A stretch of 64,000 bases of DNA from Yersinia mollaretii ATCC 43969 (lineage in GTDB: Bacteria > Pseudomonadota > Gammaproteobacteria > Enterobacterales > Enterobacteriaceae): assembly GCF_013282725.1 (NCBI RefSeq), contig NZ_CP054043.1, positions 2,542,001 to 2,606,000 of the forward strand, read 5' to 3'. Made by a program: the position numbers and the translations under genes. The notes under the pieces were generated by a model. That model searched no databases and was not told the origin of the DNA. It saw only the letters and a program-made list of their open reading frames with translations. Numbering within the stretch: the first letter of the stretch is position 1; every line of letters begins with the position of its first letter. Shown one piece after another: positions 1 through 9,662 of this stretch.

Positions 1-421
1 GCCCTTTGCAAAACACGTTTTTGCCGCCTGAAGCAATATTATTCATACTCATCATTGATAAAATGACAACGGATGGCAGAGCATTGAACGACATTATCGC
101 CACCCAGACCCCACCGAGGGCTGAGTCTATTTTCATGTTGAGTATTTCTTGCTCAAATGGTTCTTCAGAGCGCGAAGCTAGCAGGAATGCGATGTGTGGC
201 CAGACTAACCCGTTGAGTGTGAGCGCTATCCATAACCACAGCGGTGCATTCTGAGTGTAGAGCACGGAGCTAACACATAACATGCCAATACCTAAGCCAA
301 ATGCTCGAGGTAAATAAGTCCTTTTAGCGAAACTTAATCCCGATCGACGGGTGTTTATTCTGGTTGAATAAGGCAATTGGCGGTTCCCTCGTTTTTTACT
401 TTGGGGGGATGTTAACGGCAA
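1..421 (-). CDS. Diguanylate cyclase with N-terminal MASE2 membrane domain (partial, runs off the window)
   Basis: An open frame on the minus strand covers the first 421 bases and continues beyond the left edge, so only about 140 N-terminal residues are visible. They begin with a basic stretch (around RRSGLSFAKRTYLPRAFGLG) and then alternate hydrophobic segments with short loops, such as LWLWIALTLNGLVWPHIAF. This is the pattern of the MASE2 domain, known from the AdrA/DgcC type of cyclic-di-GMP synthase, where a GGDEF catalytic domain follows. The GGDEF part lies outside the window, so the enzymatic assignment is an inference from the MASE2 domain. There is no ATG near the start. A TTG at 421 preceded by GGATGAG is the best candidate, because an in-frame stop lies a few codons upstream. 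The gene is divergent from tatE. Confidence 0.7.
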   Translation of the reverse strand, partial: MPLTSPQSKKRGNRQLPYSTRINTRRSGLSFAKRTYLPRAFGLGIGMLCVSSVLYTQNAPLWLWIALTLNGLVWPHIAFLLASRSEEPFEQEILNMKIDSALGGVWVAIMSFNALPSVVILSMMSMNNIASGGKNVFCKG

Positions 422-577
422 TGTCTCATCCGGAATGAGTCAAAATGAGCGAGAATAGACTCTTGAGTAAATCATAGTTCACTAACGAAATCTGTTACAT
501 ATTACTCTTGTTTTAATCGGAAATTTATTCGTAAATAGCCCATGATTTAATGAACAGAACTCATCAAGAAGGTATAT

Positions 578-799
578 ATGGAAGGTATCAGCATCACCAA
601 ATTGTTGGTTGTTGGCATACTGATTGTGTTGTTGTTTGGGACGAGTAAATTACGCACGCTGGGTGCGGATTTGGGCGCAGCTTTAAAAGGCTTCAAAAAA
701 GCCATGGGTAATGATGATGCGCCAGCAGCGGGTTCTACCGCTGAGTCTAAAGCCGCAACTGAAACCAAAACAACACCGCCGATCGAGCACAAAGACTGA
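578..799 (+). CDS. tatE: Sec-independent twin-arginine translocase subunit TatE
   Basis: This 73-residue protein has the TatA/TatE layout. A very short N-terminus is followed by one transmembrane helix (about residues 4-20), then the FGTSKLRTLGADLG hinge and amphipathic helix, and a charged, Ala/Thr-rich cytoplasmic tail. TatE is an alternative to TatA in the inner-membrane Tat complex that exports folded, often cofactor-bearing proteins. It stands alone, away from a tatABC operon, next to lipA as in E. coli. The start is supported by AAGG a few bases upstream and by the family's usual N-terminus. Its length is close to that of E. coli TatE. It ends before a shared terminator at 895-926, convergent with lipA. 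Confidence 0.93.
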   Translation: MEGISITKLLVVGILIVLLFGTSKLRTLGADLGAALKGFKKAMGNDDAPAAGSTAESKAATETKTTPPIEHKD

Positions 800-894
800 T
801 TGTTGCCGCAGGTTTAGTGGTTTTTTGAGCTAACAGGGCAGCGCGATCATACATTTGCGACATTATTATCGGCATTAATATTATGCCTGATGAC

Positions 895-926
895 AAAAAA
901 CGGATCTCCATTGGAAATCCGTTTTT
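895..926. terminator. Bidirectional intrinsic terminator between tatE and lipA
   Basis: An inverted repeat (AAACGGAT ... ATCCGTTTT) with an A-run on the left arm and a T-run on the right gives a hairpin followed by U residues on either strand. It can therefore serve the convergent tatE (plus) and lipA (minus) transcripts. Confidence 0.75.
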
Positions 927-964
927 GGTTGTCTGCAGTATAAGGTGTAATAAATTATTTCAGT

Positions 965-1000
965 CATATCGGGCCTGAATGGATGTTCAGGCCCGATATG
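965..1000. other. Perfect 15-bp stem hairpin directly after the lipA stop
   Basis: The arms at 965-979 and 986-1000 are perfectly complementary (CATATCGGGCCTGAA), with a 6-base loop. The stem starts one base after the lipA stop codon and has no U-tract on either side, so it looks more like a 3'-end stabilising structure than a classical terminator. Confidence 0.6.
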
Positions 1001-1001
1001 C

Positions 1002-1967
1002 TTATTTGACTTCCAAACCTTTTGCTTGCAGGTCAGCGTGGTAAGAGGAGCGAACAAACGGGCCGCAAGCTGCATGGGTAAAGCCCATCGCCATAGCTTC
1101 CGCTTTCATTTCATCAAACTCAGCCGGGCTGACATAACGCTGTACTGGCAAATGGTGACGGCTAGGCTGCAAGTATTGGCCTAGCGTTAACATGGTTACC
1201 CCGTGACGGCGTAAATCACGCATAACTTCAACGATTTCAGCATTTGTTTCACCCAGACCGACCATCAAACCAGACTTGGTTGGGATATCAGGATGCGCTT
1301 CTTTAAAGCGTTCCAATAATTTGAGCGACCACTCGTAGTTAGCGCCGGGGCGCACTTGGCGATAGACCCGTGGAACGTTTTCCAGATTGTGGTTAAATAC
1401 ATCGGGTGGTGTGGCGGTCAAAATATCTAATGCGCGATCCATACGGCCACGGAAATCAGGCACCAGCGTTTCAATCTTAATGGTTGGATTCTTGGCACGA
1501 ATCGCGGAGATACAATCAGCAAAATGCTGAGCACCGCCATCACGCAGGTCATCACGGTCAACTGAGGTGATCACAACATAGCGCAGGCCCATATCTTGAA
1601 TGGTCTGCCCCAGTTTTTCTGGCTCATTGGCATCCGGTGTGACCGGGCGGCCATGTGCTACATCACAGAATGGACAACGGCGAGTACAAATTGCGCCGAG
1701 GATCATAAAGGTCGCCGTGCCGTGGTTAAAACACTCAGAGAGGTTAGGGCAGGAGGCTTCTTCGCAAACCGAATGCAGACCGTTTTTACGCAGTGCGGCC
1801 TTGATGCCCTGAATACGACCGGAGTCGGCAGGGAGTTTGATCTTCATCCATTCGGGCTTACGCAGCAGCTCCTGACGTTCGGTAACCACGGTTTTAATCG
1901 GGATTAACGCCATTTTATCTGCGTCACGGTATTTTACGCCGCGTTCCATCTGAATCGGTTTACTCAT
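1002..1967 (-). CDS. lipA: Lipoyl synthase
   Basis: LipA is a radical-SAM enzyme that inserts two sulfur atoms at C6 and C8 of protein-bound octanoyl groups, making the lipoyl cofactor of 2-oxoacid dehydrogenases and the glycine cleavage H protein. The 321-residue product carries both iron-sulfur sites. Cys68, Cys73 and Cys79 ligate the auxiliary cluster that donates sulfur. Cys94, Cys98 and Cys101 form the radical-SAM CxxxCxxC site. The conserved RSSY motif near 306-309 supplies the serine ligand of the auxiliary cluster. Length and Cys numbering match E. coli LipA. It lies downstream of lipB on the same strand with a 159-bp gap, so the two act in sequence in the same pathway. Confidence 0.97.
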   Translation of the reverse strand: MSKPIQMERGVKYRDADKMALIPIKTVVTERQELLRKPEWMKIKLPADSGRIQGIKAALRKNGLHSVCEEASCPNLSECFNHGTATFMILGAICTRRCPFCDVAHGRPVTPDANEPEKLGQTIQDMGLRYVVITSVDRDDLRDGGAQHFADCISAIRAKNPTIKIETLVPDFRGRMDRALDILTATPPDVFNHNLENVPRVYRQVRPGANYEWSLKLLERFKEAHPDIPTKSGLMVGLGETNAEIVEVMRDLRRHGVTMLTLGQYLQPSRHHLPVQRYVSPAEFDEMKAEAMAMGFTHAACGPFVRSSYHADLQAKGLEVK

Positions 1968-2126
1968 AATCGTGCAGGTTCCAGTTCTGAATCTCTCAAT
2001 TTGAGATTTTTCATTGAATTCAACGTGATGCAGCTTTCGTTAAAAAATATTTGAAAATTGTATAAAATCATAACATCTTTACCCCACCGCATTCAGCCCC
2101 AATTTACGCTTCTTAACTCGAAGCTG

Positions 2127-2834
2127 TCATGGTATCTGTTGGGTCACTTGTAATGCGTCAGAGGATAAATAATCAGTCAATGACCAAGGGTAAAGCTCTG
2201 CGTCTGGGTAACCTAGCTGGCGGGTGAATTCGCGCACTAATATCGGCTGGATATCCGCTACGGTTGTAGCCGCTTTCAACGCACTGACTTGGGTCATTTG
2301 CATCCCCGCATAGCCACAGGGATTAATGCGCTGGAAAGGTTCCAGATCCATAGCGATATTTAATGCCAGACCATGAAACGAGCAGCCTCTGCGGATACGT
2401 AGCCCCAGTGAGCATATCTTCTGCTGACCAACGTAGACGCCGGGCGCATCCGGCCGGGCCTGTGAATCAATGTCAAAAGAGGCCAGTGTTTGTATCACCG
2501 TATTCTCAATCGCCGTCACTAGCTGTCGCACGCCCATTTTGGCGCGTTTGAGATCAATCATGATATACATCACCTGCTGTCCGGGACCGTGGTAGGTGAC
2601 TTGGCCGCCCCTATCACTTTGGATTACCGGAATATCACCGGGCATCAAGAGATGTTCAGCTTTTCCTGCCTGACCCTGAGTGAAGACTTGCTGATGCTCA
2701 ACCAGCCAGATTTCATCCGCTGTAGTATCAGTGCGGAACTCAGTGAAGTTATGCATAGCTTGGGATACGGGGGCATAAGGTTGTAACCCCAGCTGACGTA
2801 AAATGATCTTGTGTTGTTGCAAGCGAGGCATCAT
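2127..2834 (-). CDS. lipB: Octanoyl-[acyl-carrier-protein]:protein N-octanoyltransferase
   Basis: LipB moves octanoate from octanoyl-ACP to lipoyl domains, giving the substrate that LipA sulfurates. The 235-residue protein shows the family's [12 protein letters not shown] block (about 75-86), the catalytic lysine in QQKICSLG (Lys139) and the catalytic cysteine in INPCGYAGM (Cys173), which forms the acyl thioester intermediate. The start has two tandem ATG codons (2834 and 2831) and no strong Shine-Dalgarno; the first is used here. It lies between ybeD and lipA, the order seen throughout enteric bacteria. Confidence 0.95.
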   Translation of the reverse strand: MMPRLQQHKIILRQLGLQPYAPVSQAMHNFTEFRTDTTADEIWLVEHQQVFTQGQAGKAEHLLMPGDIPVIQSDRGGQVTYHGPGQQVMYIMIDLKRAKMGVRQLVTAIENTVIQTLASFDIDSQARPDAPGVYVGQQKICSLGLRIRRGCSFHGLALNIAMDLEPFQRINPCGYAGMQMTQVSALKAATTVADIQPILVREFTRQLGYPDAELYPWSLTDYLSSDALQVTQQIP

Positions 2835-2960
2835 CTGGTTACAGAAATGGTGGCGTCAGTATACCAGCCCAGTGGTGTGGAGCCACTATTTTGGCATGTA
2901 AAAACAGATTTGATAATTATAAAAGCAGGCTTGATGGTGCGACAATTGAGTTAATGGGTA

Positions 2961-2997
2961 AAAAATAAAGCCCGGAGTGGTCATCCCAGTCCGGGCA
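2961..2997 (-). terminator. Intrinsic terminator after ybeD
   Basis: Read on the minus strand, GCCCGGA pairs with TCCGGGC across a 13-base loop and is followed by TTTATTTTTT. It lies shortly after the ybeD stop and would separate ybeD (with dacA) from lipB. Confidence 0.8.
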
Positions 2998-3042
2998 TTA
3001 TAGGTTTAGATTGGATAGTTTACCTGTAGCAGTCCGTGTCGA

Positions 3043-3306
3043 TTACAGTACCATCCGCACCAATTCAAGCTTACCTAACTCTTCGTACAGCGTTTCCACC
3101 TGATCAATATGGGTCGCGGTGATGGTGATTGAAACGGAGTGATAGTTGCCTTTGCTGCTCGGTTTTACCTGCGGGGTGTAGTCACCCGGAGCATGGCGCT
3201 GTACCACTTCAACCACCTGAGTAACCAATCGAGGCTCAGCAATGCCCATTACCTTGTAGGTAAAAGAACAAGGGAACTCAAGCAGTTCGTGCAGTTTAGT
3301 TTTCAT
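3043..3306 (-). CDS. ybeD: DUF493 family protein YbeD
   Basis: This small 87-residue protein belongs to the YbeD/DUF493 family, an ACT-like alpha/beta fold of unknown biochemical function found next to dacA and lipB in enterics. Visible family features are the [15 protein letters not shown]-terminal strand, the central [13 protein letters not shown] segment and the closing strand [12 protein letters not shown]. The start ATG has a GGAGCGC region just upstream. It is co-directional with dacA but has a hairpin (3363-3384) between them, so read-through may be partial. No catalytic residues are evident. In enterics it is mostly regarded as a regulatory or structural protein of unproven role. Confidence 0.9.
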   Translation of the reverse strand: MKTKLHELLEFPCSFTYKVMGIAEPRLVTQVVEVVQRHAPGDYTPQVKPSSKGNYHSVSITITATHIDQVETLYEELGKLELVRMVL

Positions 3307-3362
3307 GTGCGCTCCTGGGTTGTATCACTGAATGACAAAATGTATTCAGCTACAAAATTATA

Positions 3363-3384
3363 ACTCCCGCCGGAGCGGGAGTTT
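3363..3384. terminator. Hairpin between dacA and ybeD
   Basis: ACTCCCGC and GCGGGAGT form a perfect 8-bp stem with a short loop. TTTTATATT follows on the plus strand, and TTATAATTTTG follows on the minus strand in the direction of dacA-ybeD transcription. The U-tract is imperfect, so termination after dacA is probably partial. Confidence 0.55.
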
Positions 3385-3451
3385 TATATTATTTATAATG
3401 TGGGGGCAATTTTCTGGCTTTCAAGCACTCAGTGCTCTCAGTACCAAATGA

Positions 3452-4663
3452 TTAGCCGAACCAGCGGTGGAACATCAATTTGATGTAATCCACCATGCGG
3501 CTAAAGATTCCGCCCTCTTTCACTTCATTCATTACCACCAGTGGGCGCTGGTCGATAGTTTTGCCATCCAACTGGAAGTTAATCATCCCGACAACCTGAT
3601 TTTTTGCCAGTGGGGCATGAATTTCAGGTGTATTCAGCACATAGCTGGCTTTCAGATCTTTCATGCGACCACGTGGAATCGTCAGGTATACGTCTTTATC
3701 AACGCCCAACTGCACGCGATCACTGTCACCAAACCAGACTGGCTCTGAAGCAAACTCTTTACCGACTTTCAGTGGTGCCACGGTTTCAAAGAAACGGAAG
3801 CCCCATGTTAGCAATTTCTTGCTTTCAGTTTCGCGGCCTTTATAAGTGCGCCCACCCAGCACGGCAGAAATCAAACGCATTTGCCCATCAGTGGCTGAGG
3901 CCACCAAATTATAGCCAGCAGAGGCAGTATGGCCGGTTTTGATGCCATCAACATTCAAGCTGGTATCCCACAGTAAACCGTTACGGTTCATCTGACGGAT
4001 ATTGTTGAATGTGAACTCTTTCTCTTTGTAGATGGTGTACTCATCCGGTACATCACGAATCAGCGCTTGACCAATCAGTGCCATATCACGCGCAGAGCTG
4101 AATTGACCATCAGCATCTAAGCCGTGCACGGTTTTGAAATGGGTATTTTGCAAGCCCAGCGCGTTAACGTAGTTATTCATCAGGTTAACGAATGAGTCTT
4201 GGCTGCCAGCGACGTAATCGGCCATCGCCACACAAGCATCGTTACCCGATTGCAGGTTGATACCCCGGGTCAGTTTTGAGACCGGGACGCGGTCACCGGG
4301 TTTCAGGAACATCAACGAGGAGCCTTGGAATTCCGGATTGCCGGTCGCCCAAGCATCTTTACCCACGGTAACCATATCTTCCGGCCCGATTTTGCCCGCT
4401 TTAATCGCCTGACCGATAACATAACTGGTCATCATTTTGGTCAAGCTGGCTGGGTTACGGCGTGCATCAGCATTCATTTCTGCCAATACTTTGCCTGAGT
4501 TGTAATCAATCAGAATATAGGCTTCCGCGTCGATCTGTGGCACGCCGGGGATCATGGTTTTCAGATTGACGTCATCAGCGTTTGCAGCAGAAGCTGCGCT
4601 CATAACAATAACAGTGCCGAGCGCCAGGCTCTTGATAATGCGAGAAGTAGTTACATATTTCAT
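3452..4663 (-). CDS. dacA: Serine-type D-Ala-D-Ala carboxypeptidase (penicillin-binding protein 5)
   Basis: PBP5 trims the terminal D-alanine from peptidoglycan pentapeptides in the periplasm and helps keep cell shape regular. The 403-residue precursor has a signal peptide with predicted cleavage near ANA-DD (about residue 29). The three penicillin-binding motifs are present: SLTK with the nucleophile Ser73, SGN at 139-141, and KTG at 242-244. A C-terminal beta-rich domain and a final amphipathic segment rich in Phe, Met and Trp anchor it to the inner membrane. Its neighbours rlpA, mrdB and mrdA are also envelope-shape genes, which supports the assignment. Length agrees with E. coli DacA. Confidence 0.96.
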   Translation of the reverse strand: MKYVTTSRIIKSLALGTVIVMSAASAANADDVNLKTMIPGVPQIDAEAYILIDYNSGKVLAEMNADARRNPASLTKMMTSYVIGQAIKAGKIGPEDMVTVGKDAWATGNPEFQGSSLMFLKPGDRVPVSKLTRGINLQSGNDACVAMADYVAGSQDSFVNLMNNYVNALGLQNTHFKTVHGLDADGQFSSARDMALIGQALIRDVPDEYTIYKEKEFTFNNIRQMNRNGLLWDTSLNVDGIKTGHTASAGYNLVASATDGQMRLISAVLGGRTYKGRETESKKLLTWGFRFFETVAPLKVGKEFASEPVWFGDSDRVQLGVDKDVYLTIPRGRMKDLKASYVLNTPEIHAPLAKNQVVGMINFQLDGKTIDQRPLVVMNEVKEGGIFSRMVDYIKLMFHRWFG

Positions 4664-4857
4664 GATCAGGACAACAACATCCGTGGGAGTAAGTTAAGAA
4701 CGTGCCACACTATAACATACCCTGCTTAATTGGCGTTGCAGCTGTGTTAGCCGCTCTTGCTGGCTAAAGGCAACACCAATTGATTTGGGTAATGTACTTA
4801 TGCGGCGTTTATATATTTGCACTGGAGGTTATCACCCCCAGTGACTGTTATGGCCTC

Positions 4858-4898
4858 AACCGTAACATCCTGTTTGTACAGTCGGTTACGGTTATTTT
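4858..4898 (+). terminator. Hairpin in the dacA-rlpA gap
   Basis: AACCGTAAC (4858-4866) and GTTACGGTT (4884-4892) can pair across 17 bases, with ATTTTTATC following on the plus strand. No plus-strand gene ends here, so the U-rich side is on the wrong strand for rlpA. On the minus strand it is only a 3' hairpin after rlpA. Confidence 0.35.
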
Positions 4899-4937
4899 TA
4901 TCTGCTCAGCCTTAAATTGCTACAAGGCGTGTCCGGC

Positions 4938-6056
4938 TTAAGGTGCCGCAACCACAAATGACTGTTGCTGTGCTTCGCTCGACAGGCGCTGTTGCAGTTC
5001 AACGGCCTGCTGACGGCTACTAAACGGCCCAAGTTGGACACGGTGTACGCTGCCATTGGTGGCTACTTTGCCCGGTACACCGAAACGTTGACTCAGGCTT
5101 TGCTGCCAAGTTTGCGCCCGCTGAGCATCACTCAATGCCCCGACCTGAACCACATAGCCATAACCGCCTGACGTTGCTGCGCCAGTTGATGCTGAGGCGA
5201 CTGAGGATGTGACGGGGCCTGGATTGGCGACAACCGGTGGCGTGACGGGTGCTGAACTCATTGCTGAAGATGACACCGTGGCAGGTTCTGAACCTTCCAG
5301 CACGCCGACTGGCACTGGGGTCGATGCACGCAGGAAGCCGCTGCTTTGTGGCGCGACAGGCTGCGTGGCATCAGCGCCAGACAAATGACTATTATCGATA
5401 GGGAGTACCGGCGCACTGACTGCAGGGGCATCCTGCTGTATTGGTGTCCCCATCCCGCTGGAGCCTAAATCGGGACGGCTCGGTAACGCATAACTCTGTT
5501 TGGCGATGGTGGTTCCCACCATGCCGGGGCCAGATAGTGAACCATCGGGTGCGACATTGATAAAATCAATCTTCACCTTGGTATTATTTGAGATATTAAG
5601 GCGATCGGCAGCCGCTTTGGATAAATCAATCACCCGCCCTGAGGTGTATGGGCCACGATCATTCACGCGTACCACAATCTGGCGACCATTGCTGACGTTG
5701 GTGACCCGTACATAACTTGGAATGGGTAACGTCGGGTGGGCGGCGGTTAATGCATTGGGATCAAAGGTTTCACCGGTCGCTGTCGTGTTGCCGTTAGCCT
5801 CTTCACCATACCAAGCCGCCAAGCCTATCTGGGAGAAGTTTTGTGGGTCTTTGACGATGCTATAGGATTGACCATTAACCTTATAATCCTGATTGAAACT
5901 AGGATTGAAAGGTTCGTAGCGCGGTTCTGCGCCACCAATCTCGACAACTGGGCCATTGTACGTCTGCTGTACTTGTTGTTGTGGTGCTGGGGGCTGACTG
6001 GTACATGCCGATAACAGCACGCCTGCGATGCCGATCCAAAGCCATTCCTTACGCAT
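4938..6056 (-). CDS. rlpA: Septal-ring lipoprotein RlpA, peptidoglycan-binding and DPBB-domain
   Basis: The 372-residue product starts with a lipoprotein signal whose lipobox LSAC puts the lipidated cysteine at residue 18. A double-psi beta-barrel domain lies at roughly 75-165, with the family sequences AAWYGEEANGN and VRVNDRGPY around the putative lytic-transglycosylase site. A long Pro/Ser/Ala-rich linker then leads to a SPOR domain at about 295-372, which binds denuded glycan strands at the division septum. In Pseudomonas RlpA is a lytic transglycosylase; in E. coli activity was not seen, so catalysis here is an inference. It follows mrdB with a 9-bp gap, indicating co-transcription with the elongasome genes. 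Confidence 0.92.
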   Translation of the reverse strand: MRKEWLWIGIAGVLLSACTSQPPAPQQQVQQTYNGPVVEIGGAEPRYEPFNPSFNQDYKVNGQSYSIVKDPQNFSQIGLAAWYGEEANGNTTATGETFDPNALTAAHPTLPIPSYVRVTNVSNGRQIVVRVNDRGPYTSGRVIDLSKAAADRLNISNNTKVKIDFINVAPDGSLSGPGMVGTTIAKQSYALPSRPDLGSSGMGTPIQQDAPAVSAPVLPIDNSHLSGADATQPVAPQSSGFLRASTPVPVGVLEGSEPATVSSSAMSSAPVTPPVVANPGPVTSSVASASTGAATSGGYGYVVQVGALSDAQRAQTWQQSLSQRFGVPGKVATNGSVHRVQLGPFSSRQQAVELQQRLSSEAQQQSFVVAAP

Positions 6057-6065
6057 TGCTCACCT

Positions 6066-7178
6066 CTATAAATTCTTAGATAACATTTTTCGATGAGTAT
6101 GTATCGACATCACGATACCAAACCCGGCCATCAGAACTATCAGCGCCGAGCCTCCGTAGCTGACCAAAGGCAAAGGTACGCCAACCACAGGCAAAATTCC
6201 ACTGACCATGCCTACGTTAACAAACACATAAACAAAGAGTATCAGCATTAATCCCCCGACCATAACCCGGCCAAAGGTAGTTTGTGCATGGGCAGCAATC
6301 ACCAAACCGCGCATGATCAGACACAGATAAAGCCCCAACAGCGCCAAAAAGCCAATTAATCCCAGTTCCTCTGCCAGCACGGCAAAGATGAAGTCAGTAT
6401 GGCGCTCTGGTAGGAATTCCAACTGCGACTGAGTGCCATGCAGCCAGCCTTTGCCTGATAATCCACCTGAGCCAATCGCAATTTTAGATTGAATAATATG
6501 ATAACCCGCACCGAGTGGATCACTTTCTGGGTCCAGTAGCATCATCACGCGATCCTGCTGATATCCATGCATCAGGAAGAACCACAAAATAGGAATAAAC
6601 CCCGCGACCAAGACGGCGGCAATAGCGATTAAACGCCAGCTCATTCCCGAAAGGAATAGGACAAACAGACCCGAGGCAGCAATCAGAATCGAGGTGCCAA
6701 GGTCGGGCTGAGCGGCCACTAATAAGGTCGGCATAAAGATTAAAATCAGCGCGATGCCAGTATTTTTTAGTGAAGGTGGGCAGACGTCACGGTTCATAAA
6801 TCGTGCAACCATTAACGGCACTGCAATTTTAGCAATTTCAGAGGGTTGGAAGCGGATAAAGCCCAAATCTAACCAGCGCTGTGCCCCTTTACTGATTTGA
6901 CCAAAAACATCAACCAGAACCAGTAAAATCACGCAAACAAAATAGAGGTAGGGTGCCCAGCTTTCATAGACGCGTGGCGGTATCTGTGCCATCACCAACA
7001 TGACAACCAGACCCATGGCAATTTGGCCGACCTTGCGCTCCATCATGCCAATGTCTTGCCCGCTCGCACTCCACATCACGAAGGCGCTATAAGCCAGCAG
7101 CGCCAGGACGCAAAGCAGAAACGGCAGGTCAATGTGCATTTTGTACCACAAAGAGCCTTTTTGTTGATTATCAGTCAT
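6066..7178 (-). CDS. mrdB: Peptidoglycan glycosyltransferase RodA (MrdB)
   Basis: RodA is the SEDS-family glycosyltransferase that polymerises lipid II during side-wall elongation, working with PBP2. The 370-residue protein is almost entirely hydrophobic, with about ten transmembrane helices. It contains the SEDS hallmarks [29 protein letters not shown] and the C-terminal [13 protein letters not shown]. It lies 22 bp after mrdA, its functional partner, and 9 bp before rlpA, as in E. coli. The start is an ATG. Length matches the family. Confidence 0.96.
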   Translation of the reverse strand: MTDNQQKGSLWYKMHIDLPFLLCVLALLAYSAFVMWSASGQDIGMMERKVGQIAMGLVVMLVMAQIPPRVYESWAPYLYFVCVILLVLVDVFGQISKGAQRWLDLGFIRFQPSEIAKIAVPLMVARFMNRDVCPPSLKNTGIALILIFMPTLLVAAQPDLGTSILIAASGLFVLFLSGMSWRLIAIAAVLVAGFIPILWFFLMHGYQQDRVMMLLDPESDPLGAGYHIIQSKIAIGSGGLSGKGWLHGTQSQLEFLPERHTDFIFAVLAEELGLIGFLALLGLYLCLIMRGLVIAAHAQTTFGRVMVGGLMLILFVYVFVNVGMVSGILPVVGVPLPLVSYGGSALIVLMAGFGIVMSIHTHRKMLSKNL

Positions 7179-7200
7179 GAGTTACCTTAATCCACTTCAG

Positions 7201-9096
7201 CTAGTCTGCTTCTACACCCGGAGGAAGAGGGGCCGCATCCGGTAATTCAGTATTGTTATCACCTAACAGGATATGGTCGAGGATTTGGCGAGTAATGGTA
7301 CCCACCGCAGGTCCCGCGCCGCCATTTTCCAGAATCATAGCAACAGACACTGTTGGGTTTTCGTAGGGGGCAAAGGCAACCATCAATTTGTGGTCACGCA
7401 AATGCTCCGCGACTTTGTGCGCATTATAGGTTTCATAGCTGTAAACCTGTGCCGTCCCTGATTTTGCCGCAGCCTTATACGGCGTGCCTTCAAAGAACTT
7501 ACGGCCTGTCCCGTTAGGGCGGTTGGCGACACCATACATGCCATCTTTGGCGATTTCCCAATAGCCAGAATGAATATCACCAATTTGCGTGGTATCTTCT
7601 TGTTTATACGGTACTAATACGCCATCAATTCGTGTGCTTTGCAGCAGGTGGGGTGTTTTAACCGCGCCATCATTAATCAGTGTCATCAATGCTTTTGCCA
7701 TCTGAATTGGCGTGGCTGTCCAGTAACCCTGGCCGATGCCTACTGGGATAGTATCCCCTTGATACCACGGTTTTTTGTGGCGTTTTTGTTTCCATTCCCG
7801 CGTTGGCATCAGACCAGCCCGCTCTTCGGAGAGATCAATGCCAGTATATTCACCGTAACCAAACTTGGTCATCCATGCGGATAAGCGGTCAATTCCCATG
7901 TCATAAGCAACCTGATAGAAGAAGGTATCCGCCGACTCCTCCAATGCTTTGGTGACATTCAACCGACCATGGCCCCATTTTTTCCAGTCGCGGAAACGTT
8001 TTTCCGAGCCGGGAAGTTGCCACCAGCCGGGGTCAAACAGGCTAGTACTTTTGGTGATGACGCCAGCACTCAGTGCAGAAACCGCGATATAGGGTTTTAC
8101 CGTCGATGCAGGAGGATAAACACCTTGAGTGGCGCGGTTAATCAGTGGACGGTTAGGATCATTTAGCAGCCCCTGATAATCCTTGTTGGTGATGCCATCG
8201 ACAAACAGATTTGGGTCATAGCTTGGATTCGACACCAAGGCCAATATGCCACCCGTGCGTGGGTCCGTGACCACTACCGCAGCACGACTTCCGCTAAGTA
8301 GTTGTTCAATATAAGTTTGCAGGTGTAAATCGAGCGTCAGATAGATATCTTTACCGGCTTGCGGTGGTTGCTCATGCAACTGGCGAATCACTCGGCCACG
8401 GTTATTCACTTCAACTTCTTCATAACCGGTTTTGCCGTGCAATACAGATTCATAGTAACGCTCAATACCCAGTTTGCCGATATCGTGGGTTGCGGCATAG
8501 TTAGCAAGAATGCCCTCTTTATCCAACCGTTCGACATCTTTATCATTGATCTTGGAAACATACCCGATAACGTGGGTCAGGGCAGAGCCATAGGGGTAGA
8601 AGCGGCGCTGATAGCCTTTGACTTCAATTCCGGGGAAGCGGAATTGGTTAACGGCGAAGCGGGCGACCTGAACCTCGGTGAGCGGTGTTTTAACCGCAAT
8701 AGAGGTAAAACGGCGTGAGCGCTTACGCTCTTTTTCAAAATTGGCGATATCCTCATCCGTCAAATCCACTATCGGGCGTAGTGCATTGAGTGTGGCGGGG
8801 AGGTCTTCGATTTTTTCCGGCATCAATTCTAGCTGATAAATAGTGCGATTCATCGCCAGTGGGGTGCCGTTGCGGTCAAATATCATGCCACGGCTCGGGG
8901 CGATAGGAACCAGCTTGATGCGGTTTTCATTGGAACGGGTGCGATAGTCTTCGAAACGCACTATCTGCAAATTGTACATGTTAGCGACCAATACCCCGCT
9001 TAGCAGCAGGATACCGAGGAAAGCCACCAAGGCACGGCGGACAAACAGGGCTGACTCAGCCGAATAGTCGCGAAAAGAGTTAGGTTCTTTTTTCAT
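7201..9096 (-). CDS. mrdA: Peptidoglycan D,D-transpeptidase PBP2 (MrdA)
   Basis: PBP2 is the class B transpeptidase that cross-links new peptidoglycan in the elongasome. The 631-residue protein has one N-terminal membrane helix (about 20-42), a pedestal domain, and a C-terminal transpeptidase domain. The active-site motifs are STVK (Ser331 nucleophile), SAD (388-390) and KSGT (545-548). The dimerisation-domain landmark APSRGMIFDRNG (about 66-77) is typical of class B PBPs. It is followed directly by mrdB. A 92-bp gap separates it from rlmH upstream, where a promoter could lie, though none was identified with confidence. Confidence 0.97.
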   Translation of the reverse strand: MKKEPNSFRDYSAESALFVRRALVAFLGILLLSGVLVANMYNLQIVRFEDYRTRSNENRIKLVPIAPSRGMIFDRNGTPLAMNRTIYQLELMPEKIEDLPATLNALRPIVDLTDEDIANFEKERKRSRRFTSIAVKTPLTEVQVARFAVNQFRFPGIEVKGYQRRFYPYGSALTHVIGYVSKINDKDVERLDKEGILANYAATHDIGKLGIERYYESVLHGKTGYEEVEVNNRGRVIRQLHEQPPQAGKDIYLTLDLHLQTYIEQLLSGSRAAVVVTDPRTGGILALVSNPSYDPNLFVDGITNKDYQGLLNDPNRPLINRATQGVYPPASTVKPYIAVSALSAGVITKSTSLFDPGWWQLPGSEKRFRDWKKWGHGRLNVTKALEESADTFFYQVAYDMGIDRLSAWMTKFGYGEYTGIDLSEERAGLMPTREWKQKRHKKPWYQGDTIPVGIGQGYWTATPIQMAKALMTLINDGAVKTPHLLQSTRIDGVLVPYKQEDTTQIGDIHSGYWEIAKDGMYGVANRPNGTGRKFFEGTPYKAAAKSGTAQVYSYETYNAHKVAEHLRDHKLMVAFAPYENPTVSVAMILENGGAGPAVGTITRQILDHILLGDNNTELPDAAPLPPGVEAD

Positions 9097-9188
9097 CCCG
9101 CAGCTACTTCATGTTGTCCAAAACCCACATTTTTCCCAAAACCAGCACATCACTTAAAGCCATCATTTTACTCAGGTTCATCGCCCGC

Positions 9189-9659
9189 TTATTCCCGGTG
9201 ATAGGGGTGATTGGTCGTAATACTCCAGGCGCGGTAGAGACTCTCGGCCACTAAAACACGCACTAAAGGATGGGGTAGCGTTAGCGGAGAGAGCGACCAG
9301 CTCTGCTCTGCGGCAGCTTTACAGGCCGGGGCTAATCCCTCAGGCCCGCCAATCAACAGACTGACATCACGGCCATCCTGCTTCCAGCGTTCTAATTGCT
9401 GAGCTAATTGCGGGGTCTCCCAGGGAGTGCCTGGGATATCCAGCGTGACAATGCGGTTGTTCTTGCCAACCGCCGCCAGCATTAGCTCGCCCTCTTTTTC
9501 CAAAATGCGTTTGATATCCGCATTCTTGCCCCGCTTACCTGCCGGTATCTCTACCAACTCGAAGGGCATATCTTTGGGAAAGCGGCGCAGGTAATCGATA
9601 AAACCTGTCTGCACCCAGTCTGGCATTTTAGTGCCGACGGCTACCAGTTGCAGTTTCAC
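9189..9659 (-). CDS. rlmH: 23S rRNA (pseudouridine-1915-N3)-methyltransferase
   Basis: RlmH is a small SPOUT-class methyltransferase that methylates pseudouridine 1915 in helix 69 of 23S rRNA on the assembled 70S ribosome. The 156-residue product has the SPOUT SAM-binding knot landmarks LLIGGPEGL and the C-terminal [22 protein letters not shown]. Translation begins at a GTG (9659), three bases after the rsfS stop, consistent with translational coupling. The pairing of rlmH with the ribosome silencing factor rsfS is conserved across many bacteria. Confidence 0.95.
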   Translation of the reverse strand: MKLQLVAVGTKMPDWVQTGFIDYLRRFPKDMPFELVEIPAGKRGKNADIKRILEKEGELMLAAVGKNNRIVTLDIPGTPWETPQLAQQLERWKQDGRDVSLLIGGPEGLAPACKAAAEQSWSLSPLTLPHPLVRVLVAESLYRAWSITTNHPYHRE

Positions 9660-9662
9660 CGC

